A stretch of 64,000 nt of DNA from Akebia trifoliata (GCA_017979445.1 CM030705.1:8878679-8942678); one strand, 5' to 3'. Shown: positions 23,229 to 35,304, numbered from the stretch's first letter. Notes: generated by a model from the letters alone, not told the origin. Translations and numbers: made by a program.

Positions 23229-23273
<45 letters not shown>
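23229..23273. repeat. (CT/GA)n microsatellite in the leader of the 65-aa gene
   Basis: A nearly pure CT tract on the plus strand, which is (GA)n on the transcript strand, immediately upstream of the minus-strand ATG. GA tracts in plant leaders can bind BPC/GAGA factors; that role is inferred. Confidence 0.8.
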
Positions 23274-23275
<2 letters not shown>

Positions 23276-23632
23276 CTCTCTAATGTTTGATATTTACTTT
23301 AACTTTGAATCATCTGTTCGTGTCGTTTCGTATTACCATATGTGGTACTCATCACACGTTTATTTCACATATTTACTCATCACCATTCCCAAGAAATCCT
23401 TCAACGGTACATGCATATATATCTTTGCCTATGACACGTGTTACCCAACTAATCATCTTGGAGAGACCACTTCTTCTGCACGCATTGTCATCAAGTTTGG
23501 ATTCGTTATTTCTGGGAGGCAAGCATGTGCAAACGCACATTTATCAACAAGGGCTTATATGTAATTTAAAATATTAATTAAAATATTTTTAAAAATTAAA
23601 TCGTAAAAAGAATATTTTGATAATTTTGAAAA

Positions 23633-23729
23633 GAGTTGTGAGGTAAATTATACACAATCTGTACTTAGCTGATGTGGCAAGAACACGAACACAACGTGTG
23701 TGATTTATTGTGTGCATTCATCACTATTC
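23633..23729. mobile_element. Mutator-type MITE, copy 2 (97 bp)
   Basis: The left end GAGTTGTGAG...ATACACAA mirrors the right end (TTGTGTGCATTCATCACTATTC). The flanks TTTTGAAAA / TCTTGAAAA are a 9-bp duplication with one mismatch. It is the shortest copy, with most of the central hairpin missing. Confidence 0.65.
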
Positions 23730-25700
23730 TCTTGAAAATTAATCATAAGTGATTGTTAGGTAGTGTGGGTACGAATTTTCCCTAAAATGATTTTTATTAT
23801 ATTAAATTTAAATATGAAGATAGGTGCATATGTGAGATACAAATTTTAGTGTCGAAACACCTCTACTTAGCATTTTCTTATTGTACTAATATTGATAAAT
23901 TTGAGAAAATATTAGATGGAGGATAGATCCCCAAAATATCGAGCACGAATTTCTAAATTTTGACTTTTTTTAAAGAAAGTCAATGAATTCTGTGAATATG
24001 GATGGACTGTTCTAGTTCATATGGATTGTGACATTCAAAGTCGGCTGCCACATGAACTTAAAGTACACAATTTGCAAAACTTTGAAAAAGAAGATAAATT
24101 TTCATTGTTGAATTTAAAATTTAAATTAGAAAGTTCAATCGTTGTCCATTCTCAAAATCTTTATTTAGGAAAAAAAAAAGTGTATACACATTTAAATCTA
24201 ATCTAGGCCACGTGAGCTCGAGGGTCCACATGTTGTTCGACCAATATGATGGTTCATGTGGGCCCAAAAAGTGTTTATAAGGGTGATATAGCTTGACTAA
24301 GTAGTAAATTAAACTAACAATGGGGTTGTACTCCCTCTGTGTATTCGAAACTAGGTGGTTTCCTAATTTACCTTATTGCATATTGTAGAACTTTTTTAGG
24401 GTCGGGATGCGTGATCATAACTAATCTCATTCCAAAAGAGATGCTGGCATTATAATAAATAAATAATAATAATAAGTCATACTAGCCTAACTCCTAATCT
24501 TGAGTATTTTTTTTTTTTTTTTTTTTTTTCAGGAAGGAAAGAAAAATGATTTTCAGACTCCCCTCTAACATACTCGCTCATCTACTCTCTTGGCGTGGCA
24601 TGTGCATAGAACCATAAATTTCCTTAGAATACACAAATGCACATATTTATAAGAATGTACAATTATGTATCCCAAGGAAAAAAAATTCTATGATTCTATG
24701 CATATCTCACGTATGGGGGAGTATGTCAGAGTATCCACGAACAACGTACTCCCCTAGTTATTGGTAAATAATTGATGTTCATGTTTTTCGAATTGAAAAC
24801 ATACTTATCACCATAGGCTTCTTTGAGAAATTAATATAAAATAGTGCAAACAAGATACTTGTCTATTTAAATATATGATTGTTAATAATTTGGTCCAAAA
24901 CTCACACTCACCCTACTTAATCCATCGAAAGAGCTTTACATAGTCGAAGACGCAACTAGGTCAGTTGATGAGAGTTTACTTGGGTTCAAAACGCGTCCTC
25001 AACTGAGTTAAATTAGAAACAGGCTTATAGAGTGACAATATATATAGGGTAAAATACCATTTCATGTGTTGAAATTGGGGCGAAATTTCCATTCCGGTAA
25101 ATTGTTCATTTTAATTTCCAACTATTTTCACCAAGATTGTCACTTTTGGAATAAAATACCAGTGATCTCGATGTTGAAGAACAAACAATATTTGACTTTA
25201 AAATACCTTGTTTATTAAGTCACAATATCGTTACCACATGTTTTAATTTGTTATCAACGAAATCAATACTTTAAATTTAGAATAAATGCTGAAATGAAAA
25301 TTTTAATAATAATTGTGCTTATTTGAGAATTTTCTCTATATTTTTCACTTCATTCTTTTAAACATAGCACCTATCGATATATTATCTCATATATCTAATT
25401 TGATATATGTGACAAACGCGTACAGTTTCTGATATTTTAAATCAAATTTGCTCTCTCTCTCTCATATGTTATTCCTCCTATTATTTGTTTGTGTACGAAA
25501 CTGCAGAAGATTTATTTACTAAAATTAATTGAATAGAAAACTATAAGATGTAACTGAAATAAAAATGTAGGTATTTTAAACGAACAAGCCCAAGCCTTGT
25601 ATAACGCGTGTAACTTTTTAATCCCGCATCACATAAGTAGGGAAGTAAAGATCACTTATACATGGGAAGCATTCAGAGGTTCTAAAGAAAATCAAACATT
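23730..25700. other. Intergenic DNA with decayed foldbacks
   Basis: No gene seen. A foldback at about 24541-24760 (CAGACTCCCCT..., mirrored) carries the MITE apex motif (TTCTATGATTCTATGCAT), but its target duplication is unclear. At about 25070-25140 there is a half-copy of the GGTAAATTGTTCATTTTAAT repeat that recurs complete at 36.6 kb. Confidence 0.45.
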
Positions 25701-26008
25701 GTGCCAAATATTTTTCAAAATAAGGGTTAAATGTGAAAATGATATCTATGGTGAAGTGATCATCTTCACAAAAAAGTAACTCATTCTAAAATTTATAATC
25801 CTAGTTTACAAGTAGAAGAATCAGGAACCGTCTTATTTTTGTAAATTACTTTTGATGGGATTAAAAGTTTTGGAATGGACTCATTTTTTTTGTGAGAATA
25901 ATCTACTCTTCATAAAGATCAACCTCAAAAAAATCAGTTCACTCCAAAACTTCTAACCTATACATTGAAAATATATTTGGCTCTCTTTAGGGCCTCCAAA
26001 CACGACCT
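25700..26008. mobile_element. Old dispersed copy of the nested-palindrome element
   Basis: It carries the landmarks of the 51.8-59.2 kb array: GAAGTGATCATCTTCAC, then TTGTAAATTACTTTTGATGG, AAAAGTTTTGGAATGGACT, AAAATCAGTTCACTCC and CCAAAACTTCTAACC in the same order. The right end CACGACCTATACATA matches the ends of the decayed array units. It is too diverged to set the left border. Confidence 0.65.
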
Positions 26009-26151
26009 ATACATAAGCTCTAATTGTTACTCTTGTAAAAATGTGAAAGAGCCGTAAATAAGCTTCGCACGTAGGGGCCAGTTGTGTAAAGCTTTCGAGT
26101 TTGAAATACAAATCCAAAATCCCATTTAAAAGCCTTGGGCAACACATGGCC

Positions 26152-26758
26152 TAGGGGTGTCAATGGGTCGATTCCGGTTTGGTTTTTATGATATTTGGAA
26201 ACATACCCTTTATATTTTATCGATTTCGAATCTTGTCGGTTCCAGTTCTGATTTTAAAATAAGTGGAACCAGAATCGGAACCATAAAAAAATCACAGGTG
26301 CCCGTCGGTTCCAGTTCTTAAGACTTGAATGAAAAAAATTATTTCAAAATCATTATAATAAAAAATTCCTTCTAAAAAGTAACATATTATTTGTAAAGTA
26401 TCAACTTAATAATAATTTGTTCCATTAAAATGATGATTTAATGATTTTTATTTTCAAATATTAAAATGTATTTCTTTTACAAGTAATAAATTTAAAAAGA
26501 AATGACTCATCAACTCAAATATTTAATTTTAAAATATAGGATTATCTTGAATCATGTATAATGTAAAGATAAATGACAAAATAAATCAGTTTCGGATAGT
26601 CGGGGGTACCCATAAGTAGAACCTAATGGTTTTGGCTCCTATCGGTTCAGTTCCATATTAAACCTAATTCTAATCAATTTCAATAAAAAAGATATCGGAA
26701 CCAGGATTTTCGATTCTGATTCGATTCCGTGTCAATGGGTACTCCTTGACACCCCCTA
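26152..26758. mobile_element. hAT-type MITE, 607 bp
   Basis: Inverted ends TAGGGGTGTC and GACACCCCCTA, with a perfect 8-bp target duplication ACATGGCC at 26144-26151 and 26759-26766. This is diagnostic of the hAT superfamily. The subterminal regions are rich in GGTTCC/GGAACC inverted motifs, the likely transposase-binding repeats. No transposase remains. Confidence 0.92.
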
Positions 26759-26766
26759 ACATGGCC

Positions 26767-27800
26767 CTTTTACTCGTTTAGAAGCGTACATAGCATGACA
26801 TTATATAGATTTATTTCTATTTTTACCCCAGAATTATAAAAAAGAAAATTTCTTGAAGAAAATTACCTTTCTTTGAAAGAGAGATATATATTAATAATGG
26901 TAAACGGTCTACCGTGATCAGCTCAATCACTTATAGAACGGTCAATAAAATAGTAAATAAAAGAAAAACTGAGCTGTTGCTCACTAATACCTGTTCTACA
27001 TGTTAGTAATGCCAAATGATGTCATCTGAGAAGCTTTTGAGCCCAATCTAGTAAATGATTGGTCCATCCCTCGAACAATATATAAATTGTAAATAAAACT
27101 CATCAGTCAGTTTTAATTGCTGGATTTGAGTGTCTTTTTTCAGTTTTTAAATGGGCTTGGATTTCTGATTTTTCTCTCTCCCTCAAATTAAATGGTAAGG
27201 ACTTACTTATCAGATTTATTTGTGTGATTGAAACAATGGCAATACAGGGGATAGGTATTATTGAGTAACATCCCAGTTACAGTGAATATTCAACATTCAA
27301 AGGCATGAATTCCATTCTCAATGTTTTCAGGAAAATAAAATTCAAAGTCAAAGTTTAAAATTAAAAAAAATTAAAAAAAAAAAAATTGAACAAAGAATAA
27401 TCCAAAGCATCTCAGTTTACAAGTCAGTAATGACCGCTATATATCCTCATATTGGAAGTATTCCTGATACTGAACTTCAGGGAGTTGCATATCTAACTAC
27501 TCCAGGTTTCCATTTTCTGCAAGGCCCCCCTAATTGGGGAATCTAATCAGCCTGATTAGTAATTTACAACCATTTGATTCAAGCTATTTTCATCAAGAGC
27601 CTATTTTCTTTTTCCATAAATGAATACTTCTATGGGTGGGTTTCAAGCTCTTGATGGAGAACTGCTTGAATCCAATTCTTATAACTCACGAATAAAATTG
27701 ATTTTAATGTGTACTTTATTCAAAGAATATGCCACTTGGCACAAATGAAGATTGATATACAACTATCAGGCCTACAGAATCAAGACTAATTATAAATCTT
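26767..27800. other. Intergenic DNA upstream of the methyltransferase gene
   Basis: AT-rich, with an A-rich run at about 27360-27385. No gene seen. The methyltransferase promoter should lie at its right end. Confidence 0.5.
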
Positions 27801-27805
27801 CTTAC

Positions 27806-27815
27806 TATATATATC
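27806..27815 (+). promoter_or_regulatory. Candidate TATA box of the SABATH gene
   Basis: TATATATAT about 90 bp upstream of the ATG. With the usual spacing, transcription would begin at about 27840 and give a leader that ends in the GA tract. Confidence 0.45.
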
Positions 27816-27868
27816 CTTTTCAAGTTGGTGCTTCCTATACACTACCACACACATAGCTTTAGCAAAAT

Positions 27869-27869
<1 letters not shown>

Positions 27870-27900
<31 letters not shown>
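27870..27900 (+). repeat. (GA)n microsatellite abutting the methyltransferase start
   Basis: An AAAGAGAGAGAG... tract of about 30 bp ends exactly at the ATG (27901), within the predicted leader. Confidence 0.85.
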
Positions 27901-27905
<5 letters not shown>

Positions 27906-29943
27906 AAACATGAAGAGCAAGGCTTCCCCTGATACATTTTCCATGAATGGGGGCAAGGGCCCTTATAGCTATGCCAATAATTCCTCCTATCAGGTTCGGT
28001 TACTTGAATTTCTTCTAAGTTATATAGTTTCATATTTACATGTATGCATGATGCCTTGAGGCAAGCAAGATTAGTGGTCAGTAATTAGTACGTTTAGGAA
28101 GGTTTTGAACTTAGGTCGTGATATCAGTATTCATGTACTTTAACCAACTTAACATGATGTGTTAAGGGTGTCCCATAGGGAAGTGCGTCACAAGGTTGTT
28201 CTAGTTAGAGTGTGTTGATAGGTCTCTCATTACCCTTGAATTAATTATAATTGGAAAAATTCAGATTAATGATAAACTTTTTTTTTAACTGATTGGCAGA
28301 AAGCGATCACAGACCATGCCAAGAAAATGATCGACAAGGCAATCGCTGATAATCTCGACATCATCCACTTCCCATCTTCAAATCCATTTCGCATCGCAGA
28401 TTTGGGCTGTTCTGTTGGACCCAATACATTCTTTTCTGTTCAAAACATATTAGAAGCAGTGGAGCATAAATATCAAACCCAAGGCCTTAATTCCAAAATC
28501 CCAGAATTTCAAGTATACTTTAATGACCAAACTGGTAATGATTTCAACACTCTCTTCTCCTCCCTCCCTTCGGACCGCCGATATTTTGTAGCAGGTGTAC
28601 CAGGTTCCTTCCATGTACGATTATTCCCCGAGGCATCTCTCCATGTCGTGCACTCCTCTTGTTCACTCCATTGGCTATCTAAGGTACCAAAAGAGGTGGT
28701 AATAGGGAATGAGGGGAACATCCTCTATACAAGTGCCCCTATGGAAGCTTATTCGGCACAATTTGCAGAGGATATGGATACATTTTTGAATGCTAGAGCA
28801 AAAGAAATTGCACCACAAGGGTTGTTGGTTCTTGTTATTGTCACTTTTTCTAATGGGATACCTCCTTCTCTCACCTCTAATGGTTTGCTGTGTGATCTCT
28901 TAGGCTCTACTCTCATGGACATGGCTAAGATGGTAAGGATATGTGACTATATATGATGGTTAATTACGTTTTATTTTAACTTACATCCCTCATTCATCTA
29001 CCATATTAGACAAGCCTCCGTGGAATTTACAAGTTTAGATTTGTATCCCATTATTTTTAGGGCTGCAACCTGGGTGGGTTGGACAGGTTGGAGGGTAGAC
29101 TCAACTCAAGTGCTGAACCGTCAACCCGAGCTTGAGCTTCTAAACTTGAGTTGAGCTCAAGTTAGCCCGAATTAGGTCGTCTTAGGTGGGTTGGGCTCGT
29201 TCAAGTCTTTTTTTTTTTTTTTAGTAAGGAAAGTAATTAAATTATATATCTTAAGCAAGAAACAATTTAAAAACACTTTAAAAATATATAATTAATATAA
29301 AATATTGGTTGCTTGACCCACAACCCAAATTAAGGTCAAGTTGAGTTATTCCAACCCATCTCAGCTGGTGTTCTAAATAACTTGGTCAAGGCTGACCCAC
29401 TAATCGGGTTGGGGCCTGGTTGAGAAGTTGTAGCCCTACTTTATTTTAAGAAAGCTTCTATTACCACACTAACTTTTACTAACAGCACCCCTGGATGTGT
29501 GTTAATTCTATGATTTTTAATAATTTTAATATATAACTCGATCAGATTTTTAATAATTTTAAGTGTTCTTTCATAATTGTTTCTTACTGCAGGGATTGGT
29601 GAGTGAAGCTAAGGTACGGTCCTTCAAGTTGCCCGTATATTACACATCACCACAAGAATTTGAGGGTTTGGTGCAGAAAAATGGATGTTTCAGCATGGAG
29701 AAAATGGAAACACTGAGTCGTGACCCAAGGCCTGGGGGCATGCCAAATTTCCAAATGTGTAGCTTACATGTAAGAGCCGCCATGGAAGAACTCATCAAAG
29801 AAAACTTGGGAAGTGATGAGTTGGTAGACGAGTTCTTCAACCATTACACTGATAAACTTGTTGTTGAATCCTCATCTATTTTCAAACCGGGCTATCGCGA
29901 AAATGTGAAAGAATTGTTTGTCCTTCTCAAGCGCAAAAACTGA
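27901..29943 (+). CDS. SABATH-family carboxyl methyltransferase
   Basis: Three exons (27901-27993, 28300-28932 and 29593-29943) with GT-AG introns, all in phase 0, encode 358 residues, the normal SABATH length. These enzymes move a methyl group from S-adenosylmethionine to a carboxyl group (salicylate, jasmonate, loganate, farnesoate and others) or to a ring nitrogen. The N-terminus carries FSMNGGKGPYSYANNSSYQ, then KKMIDKAI. The SAM-binding loop is FRIADLGCSVGPNTF (about residues 60-74). The substrate-pocket motif VHSSCSLHWLSKVP is at about 140-153. The C-terminus has GGMPNFQMCSLHVRAAMEE and DELVDEFFNHY. The sequence is closer to the loganate/farnesoate-type or uncharacterised branch than to classical salicylate methyltransferases, so the substrate cannot be told. 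Intron 2 contains a hAT-type MITE. Confidence 0.93.
28086..28165 (-). repeat. tRNA-like (SINE-like) repeat in methyltransferase intron 1
   Basis: On the minus strand: AAGTTGGTTAAAGTAC...TAAGTTCAAAACC. This resembles a degenerate tRNA A-box (TTGGT) and B-box (GTTCAAAAC) at tRNA spacing. Related copies lie at about 40974, 60451 and 61568. Confidence 0.4.
29058..29439. mobile_element. hAT-type MITE in methyltransferase intron 2
   Basis: Ends TAGGGCTGCAACC and GTTGTAGCCCTA are inverted, with subterminal GGGTTGGG/CCCAACCC motifs. The flanks ATTATTTT and TTTATTTT are a 7/8 match for an 8-bp duplication. About 380 bp long and without coding capacity. It accounts for much of the 660-bp intron. Confidence 0.7.
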
Positions 29944-31358
29944 GTGATTCGAAGATTTTTTTTGTTTTCGCCTTCTTGGTGGACCTTATTTTAATTTTTT
30001 TCTTGGTTATCTTGTTGGGTTGATAATGGTTCTTGTAATTCATGATTTATCAATCAAACAATAACATCTTCTCTTAAAGGCAAATACCATTTTTACTTCA
30101 TCCATTGTTAGATAGTTTCTATTGAGTTTAGTCCCACATCGGGTCTAATTGAACCGAACCGACATTGGTCAATTCCACTTAATAAAAAATAAAATCAAAC
30201 CAAATTCCATTGGAATCAAACCAACCGAAACTGAAATAAGGTTGATTTGGTTCAGTTCTATGAGTTGCCAATATTCTATAGATTGTAAGTAACATTTTCT
30301 AATAATATATATATAATAAACATACATTTTTCATAGAATAAATCATTAATCTAAACATGAAAAATCATTAGTTTATCCATAAAAGATCATTAATCTATGT
30401 TCTAACTCCTAAAATAATTCATAATAATTATTATATACATATATATTTATTTATTGCATAATGATTCAATTCCAGCTTAGTTCGATTGTATATAAGTTTG
30501 ATGCAAGAATCGAACCAAACCAATCCAAAACTATCAGATCGGTTCGATTTGAACCGGATCAAGTTGCACTCCTACTTATAATCTCCTCGGCCTCTCCACT
30601 CATTGCTAATTGATTTTGAGTTAGACCTCCAAACTTATCATTTTCAACATGGTTTAAAGCTATGAAATATTTCGGATGAGACATTTCAATTTTGACGATG
30701 ACCAAAACAAAATATTGGTCCACAATATGGCATGCTTCGAGAATATTTTGGTTCATCTCAGAATGTTTCGATCATACCTTCAGAAGAGATGATAAAATTT
30801 GGACTCTTTGTGATGGGGAAAAGAAATTTGTTAGAGGATGATGCCATCAAATTTCATAGTTATCACTTATCATGCAACCTATAGAAGATAAGATCACAAT
30901 AATATTTGGATATGGTTCTCTGCCTTGGGAGAACCAAATTACGATTTTCTCCCCCTCAAGCTTATAAAAAGTTTATAATTAGAAAATCGTAATTTAAAAT
31001 AAAAAATACTGATTTTTTCTCCAATAATCAATTAGAAAATCCTTGATGCATTTTTAAATATCAATTGAAGCCATTTATCATAGGGGTAATTATGTCATTT
31101 CGTGTAATATGATGTAAGATGTTTATGGGTGCTTTTGTAATTCGCAACGTTGTTGAAGGTCTGCAACATAAATATCACTTTTTATTACGATTTTTAATTT
31201 TCGTGGACTGGGCGTGTAACGGCTTTAACGTCATTTCTTCCCTCAGTTTCTAATCTCGAAACCCTAACATTTAAATGAAAAAAAAAAATTGATCTCGATG
31301 ATCAAACCCAATGAAAACCTAGGGTTTTGATTTTCACAGTTCAAGGGTTTTCTTCCCC
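29944..31358. other. Intergenic DNA between methyltransferase and PP2-A10-like genes
   Basis: Contains a decayed GGTTCGATTTGAACCGG-rich foldback at about 30150-30580 ending GTTGCACTCCTA, probably an old hAT-type MITE with a lost left end. A telo-box AAACCCTAA lies at 31259-31267, close to the next gene, and is common in plant housekeeping promoters. Confidence 0.5.
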
Positions 31359-32573
31359 ATGGATCTGCAAGTTGTGCAAAAGGGTTTGAATTTCTCCGAG
31401 AGAAGGAAAAAATGGCTTTTTTTAATGGCAGCGTTTGGTGTCACTAGTTATGGCGTATATAAGTTTTATCACTCTCCTTCCATAGTGAAGAAGAGAAAGA
31501 GATTGTTAAAGTTCTTAAAAGCCATAATTTCTGTAGCAGAAGTACTTTCTGATTCGGCTGAGATAATCGGAATCATATCTAAGGACTTGAAGGAGTTTCT
31601 GGACTCTGATTCTGACGAAATCCCCAACAGTTTGAAACAAATTTCCAAAATTGCGAGATCAGAAGACTTTTCAGAGTCACTAATTAGGGTTACAGAGGGT
31701 CTAACAGTGGGAATTTTGCGAGGTTATAAGTTTGCGAAAAAAGAGGATGATGTGTTACAAACAAGTTCTGATTTTCTTGATCGAATTATTGATAGGCTTT
31801 TCTCGACGGCTGGGACTGGTTTCGCTTCTGTTGTTGTTGGTAGCTTTGCTCGGAACTTGGTATTGGCTTTCTACACCGGTGGGCAATCTTCAGAAGATTC
31901 AAATTTGAATGAACAGAGGAATATATCTTGTCTTGGGACGGATTTGTCGTCTATGTCGAGATGGGTAGATGTGATCTGTAGCAACAACTGTAAGGAACTA
32001 ATTGCGGATTGCATCCAATTGTTCGTTAGCACCGCAGTAACAGTTTATCTAGAAAAAACTATGGGTCTCAACACTTTCGACCATATCTTTTCTGGGATGA
32101 CAAATCCGAAGCATGGAACAAGAGTGAGAGATGTCATGACCTCCGTATGTAATGGTGCCGTTGAAACCCTTGTCAAAACATCTCACCAAGTGCTGATGAG
32201 TTCGACTTTGAATGTCAAATCGAGCTCAATTAGTCATGGTGTATCAACGAAACTGAAAGAAAGAAACTTGTTTTACGACAACGGGTGGGTTGGTAAGGTG
32301 TCGTCTACATTGGGACTTCCAAGAAATAGAAAATTTGTTCTTGATATGACAGGGAGAGTTACATTTGAAACAGTTAGATCTTTCATGGATTTCTTATTGT
32401 GGAAACTAATGGACGGTTTGAAGAGAAGCGTTGATGTCGTTCATGAGGAGGTAATTGAGAGGGGTTTTGAAGTTGTGAGATATATTAGTGCAAAATCTGC
32501 TGTTATTGTTACTTTAAGCTTTGCATTATGTTTGCATGTTCTAGGTGGTGTTATGGTCTTGATCCCAACTTGA
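31359..32573 (+). CDS. PP2A10: PHLOEM PROTEIN 2-LIKE A10-type membrane protein
   Basis: An intronless frame of 404 codons. The protein starts MDLQVVQKGLNFSERRKKW and has a hydrophobic segment at about residues 19-38 (WLFLMAAFGVTSYGVYKFY), a soluble helical body with KKRKRLLKF and several Ser-rich linkers, and a second hydrophobic segment at the very C-terminus (about 378-402, VIVTLSFALCLHVLGGVMVLIP). Length, layout and sequence agree with the plant family annotated as protein PHLOEM PROTEIN 2-LIKE A10. Despite the name, I see no PP2 lectin motif. Its molecular role is not established, to my knowledge; the two end segments suggest membrane attachment. The nearby ATG context and an upstream telo-box support this start. 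Confidence 0.78.
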   Translation: MDLQVVQKGLNFSERRKKWLFLMAAFGVTSYGVYKFYHSPSIVKKRKRLLKFLKAIISVAEVLSDSAEIIGIISKDLKEFLDSDSDEIPNSLKQISKIARSEDFSESLIRVTEGLTVGILRGYKFAKKEDDVLQTSSDFLDRIIDRLFSTAGTGFASVVVGSFARNLVLAFYTGGQSSEDSNLNEQRNISCLGTDLSSMSRWVDVICSNNCKELIADCIQLFVSTAVTVYLEKTMGLNTFDHIFSGMTNPKHGTRVRDVMTSVCNGAVETLVKTSHQVLMSSTLNVKSSSISHGVSTKLKERNLFYDNGWVGKVSSTLGLPRNRKFVLDMTGRVTFETVRSFMDFLLWKLMDGLKRSVDVVHEEVIERGFEVVRYISAKSAVIVTLSFALCLHVLGGVMVLIPT

Positions 32574-34333
32574 ATTGTTGGGATGTTTTGAAATTTTTTA
32601 TTGTTATTGTTTAGTGTTTTATATGTTGAAATCTCCACAATGCAGAAGACATGAATGTAAGGGAATTATATTGATGATTGAACCATGCTTTCTAGAATTT
32701 GTATATTTATTATGGGTTTCTTCTATTTTCAATTTATCAAATAACAATCATCAATTAGTATAATTTATCTTGTATTTTAATTGTTATGGATTTCTTTGAA
32801 GTCCATGAAGAAGGAAAAGTAAAATGTATTCAGTGGAGAGTGGTCTTGCACAAGATGCAACAACCTTGTATGGCATTTTTATGATCATCATCACGAGTTC
32901 AAAATTTTGGAGGAACCCTCTTCATAACATGACACATAGCTTTTTTTGTATTTATTTCAATCCCCTACTTTTTCATTAATATTTGGGATATCGCCTCAGA
33001 GACACCATGTGTATTCCAAAGTAGAGGGTTCTACTGAAATTTTGAAATGATGGACAAAGTTTTTCTCCTCATCATCATGCACATTGCCTTATCCCAGAAC
33101 CATGAAGTTGGTAGCACAAATCCTATTCTCCCATGGAGTTGACACTAATTTTAACATTCTAGCTTTGAAGATTGATGGTTGATTATAGCAACATAAGGCA
33201 TTCACAGTCCTGTTTCTAGGAATCTTGACAGATGGAGGAAGCTTTGTGAATTTTGATAACAAGATTTATTAACACTCTAATCACTGTATTATTTTATTTT
33301 TTTCTTATTGATTTCACGCAATTAGATTTAATATGATTAATACAAGTGGTCACAGGAGGGTATGGACTTGGTATTTCCTGAGAAATGATTTAATATAATT
33401 AATTTCGAGGCATGGGGTGCATAAACATTTAAAGGCTTAGGATTGTCAGGTCCTGTAGAGTTGAGGCCTTAATGGTCTTCTTAATACTTTTGGATGAATG
33501 ATGTGGAAAAGCCTCCCTTCTGTATGTTGGGGAGAATAACTTGTATGGTAGTTCATTGTGGATTTCATTTTCTTCAAGTCAAGGTATTAAATTTTGATTT
33601 CGATGTCTATTTATTTCACTTAAGTTGAAAATGAAAATATTTCGACCATTCTGGAAATTAAGATGATGAAAATTTTGGGGAATTTTTTGTTAAAAATGTT
33701 GAATATCTTGACATCAAACTTTTTATTGCCATGAAACAATCCAATTTAGTAATCTTCCCTGGCAAGATTATTTTTCCTTTTCTCTTAAAGTGCTTCCACT
33801 TGCGTTGCTTGTAGAATTTCGATTTTTTATGATATTCTGTATCAATTTTGAAATATAAAAATCTCTTGGCGCACAAATTATGTATAGCCAAGAATCACGA
33901 AAAAAACTCAAAAAAAAAACACTAAAGAAGAAAACACATGTCTATACTATCCCAAACAAACATAACTACTTTGAAGCCAATGATTGTGCGAAAATGTGGA
34001 AAGCCCTGATCACCAAGGCATAATTCAAACTTAAAATAATGTCCATCTACATCATATCCAACTCAAGTAACTTGCATTTCAGGGAAAAGCCTCTTCGAGG
34101 TAATCATGAACTTCTTTCATACATAAATTTCCCATACAAATGACTTGTTGGATCTTTCCAAGATCAAACATACATTATATTTTGCTGAAAAATCAAGTAC
34201 CTTGTGAGGTATGTGAAGATCCCCCTAGAGCTAATACCAATACCATTCTTCTACTATTGTTTCATAACTTAATGTTCAAACATTGTAAGAATCTGCACAA
34301 AACAAATATATTGTCAATTTCATAGAATGAATT
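32574..34333. other. Intergenic DNA
   Basis: The 3' flank of the PP2-A10-like gene, then AT-rich sequence. No gene, RNA or clear repeat seen. Confidence 0.5.
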
Positions 34334-34425
34334 CCCTCTTCAAATATCTTTAGAATCTAGAAAGATGAACTAATGAAATCAAAGTTGTAGTTCATCTCTA
34401 GAATTTAAAGATATTTGAAGAGAGG
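34334..34425. repeat. Short near-perfect hairpin
   Basis: Left arm 34334-34372 (CCCTCTTCAAATATCTTTAG...GATGAACTA) and right arm 34388-34425 pair over about 38 bp with few mismatches, around a 15-nt loop. The size and tight loop would fit a young miRNA-type precursor or a very small MITE. No known miRNA sequence was recognised. Confidence 0.6.
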
Positions 34426-35101
34426 TAGGTTTAGTGAATTTAACTGCCTAGGATTTAATTTTCTTTGCACAAGATCTGAAAACGTTTGAATTTCAAGATT
34501 TGAAACAATTGTAAGAGAATGGTATGTCTTAAGTCCTAGGGGTTCTTCAAATCCCTCACAGAGCACCACCTGATCTTCCTGCAAAATTCAAATATACGTT
34601 TGTTCCTAGAAAGACACAACACATCATTTGCATGGGAAACTTCTGTATCAAAGAAATTTATGATTGCTTGAAGAGTTTTTGCCATACCATGCTCACTATG
34701 CAAAGCGAAACATAATCCAGAGAGACCAAGACACTTACAATTGGTCAATTTAAGCTCAGACTATGCCATGTTCATGAGTGTTTTTCTTTGTTTCAATCCA
34801 CCAGACAAAAAGCTGTCATGTTCAAAATTTTATTCCATGTCTATTAGAAATGAGAAATCAAATACATTTCGCATTTTGTTTGTCTAATAAACATTCATTC
34901 TCCTCTGGAAAAAAAATATGTAAAACTCCATAAATAATAGAAGGAATCCCCTCAAGGAAGTTTGTTTATATTCCCCTACATGAAAGAGAAACAATTACAA
35001 ACCCATTAAAATTTCTACAACCCCATTGGGGTTGAAACCTACATAGATTAGGGAAGGGATGCATCTTCCTTTCATTACTAATACTACACTGTTATGAGAA
35101 T
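34426..35101. other. Intergenic DNA
   Basis: AT-rich. A 70-codon minus-strand open run at 34748-34536 has no recognisable domain. Confidence 0.45.
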
Positions 35102-35280
35102 GAGTCGTGCTGGGGTGACACAAAGAGAGACACAATGGCGACAAAAACTCGTGGTGTCGTGCACATCACCGTAGATGCTTTTCCGTGAGATACGAGTAAA
35201 AAACATCTATGGTCATGTGTGCGCCACCACATCATTTTTGTCACCCTTGTGTCTCCATTTGTGTCATTCCAGCATTTTCC
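35102..35280. mobile_element. Mutator-type MITE, copy 3 (179 bp)
   Basis: The ends GAGTCGTGCTGGGGTGACAC and GTGTCATTCCAGCATTTTCC are inverted. A perfect 9-bp duplication TATGAGAAT lies at 35093-35101 and 35281-35289. The centre carries the apex hairpin GTAGATGCTTTTCCGTGAG / AAAACATCTATGG. It lies 24 bp beyond the stop codon of the 60-aa membrane-protein gene, so it could be part of that gene's 3' UTR. Confidence 0.92.
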
Positions 35281-35304
35281 TATGAGAATAACTCCTTACC
35301 TTGT

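Noticed and set aside
30131..30142. TCCCACATCGG, the upstream element of plant snRNA genes
   Set aside because: There is no TATA box at the required distance and no snRNA sequence follows. The motif lies in a decayed MITE.
34536..34748. 70-codon minus-strand frame
   Set aside because: No recognisable family, no partner exon and no promoter features. Left as intergenic.
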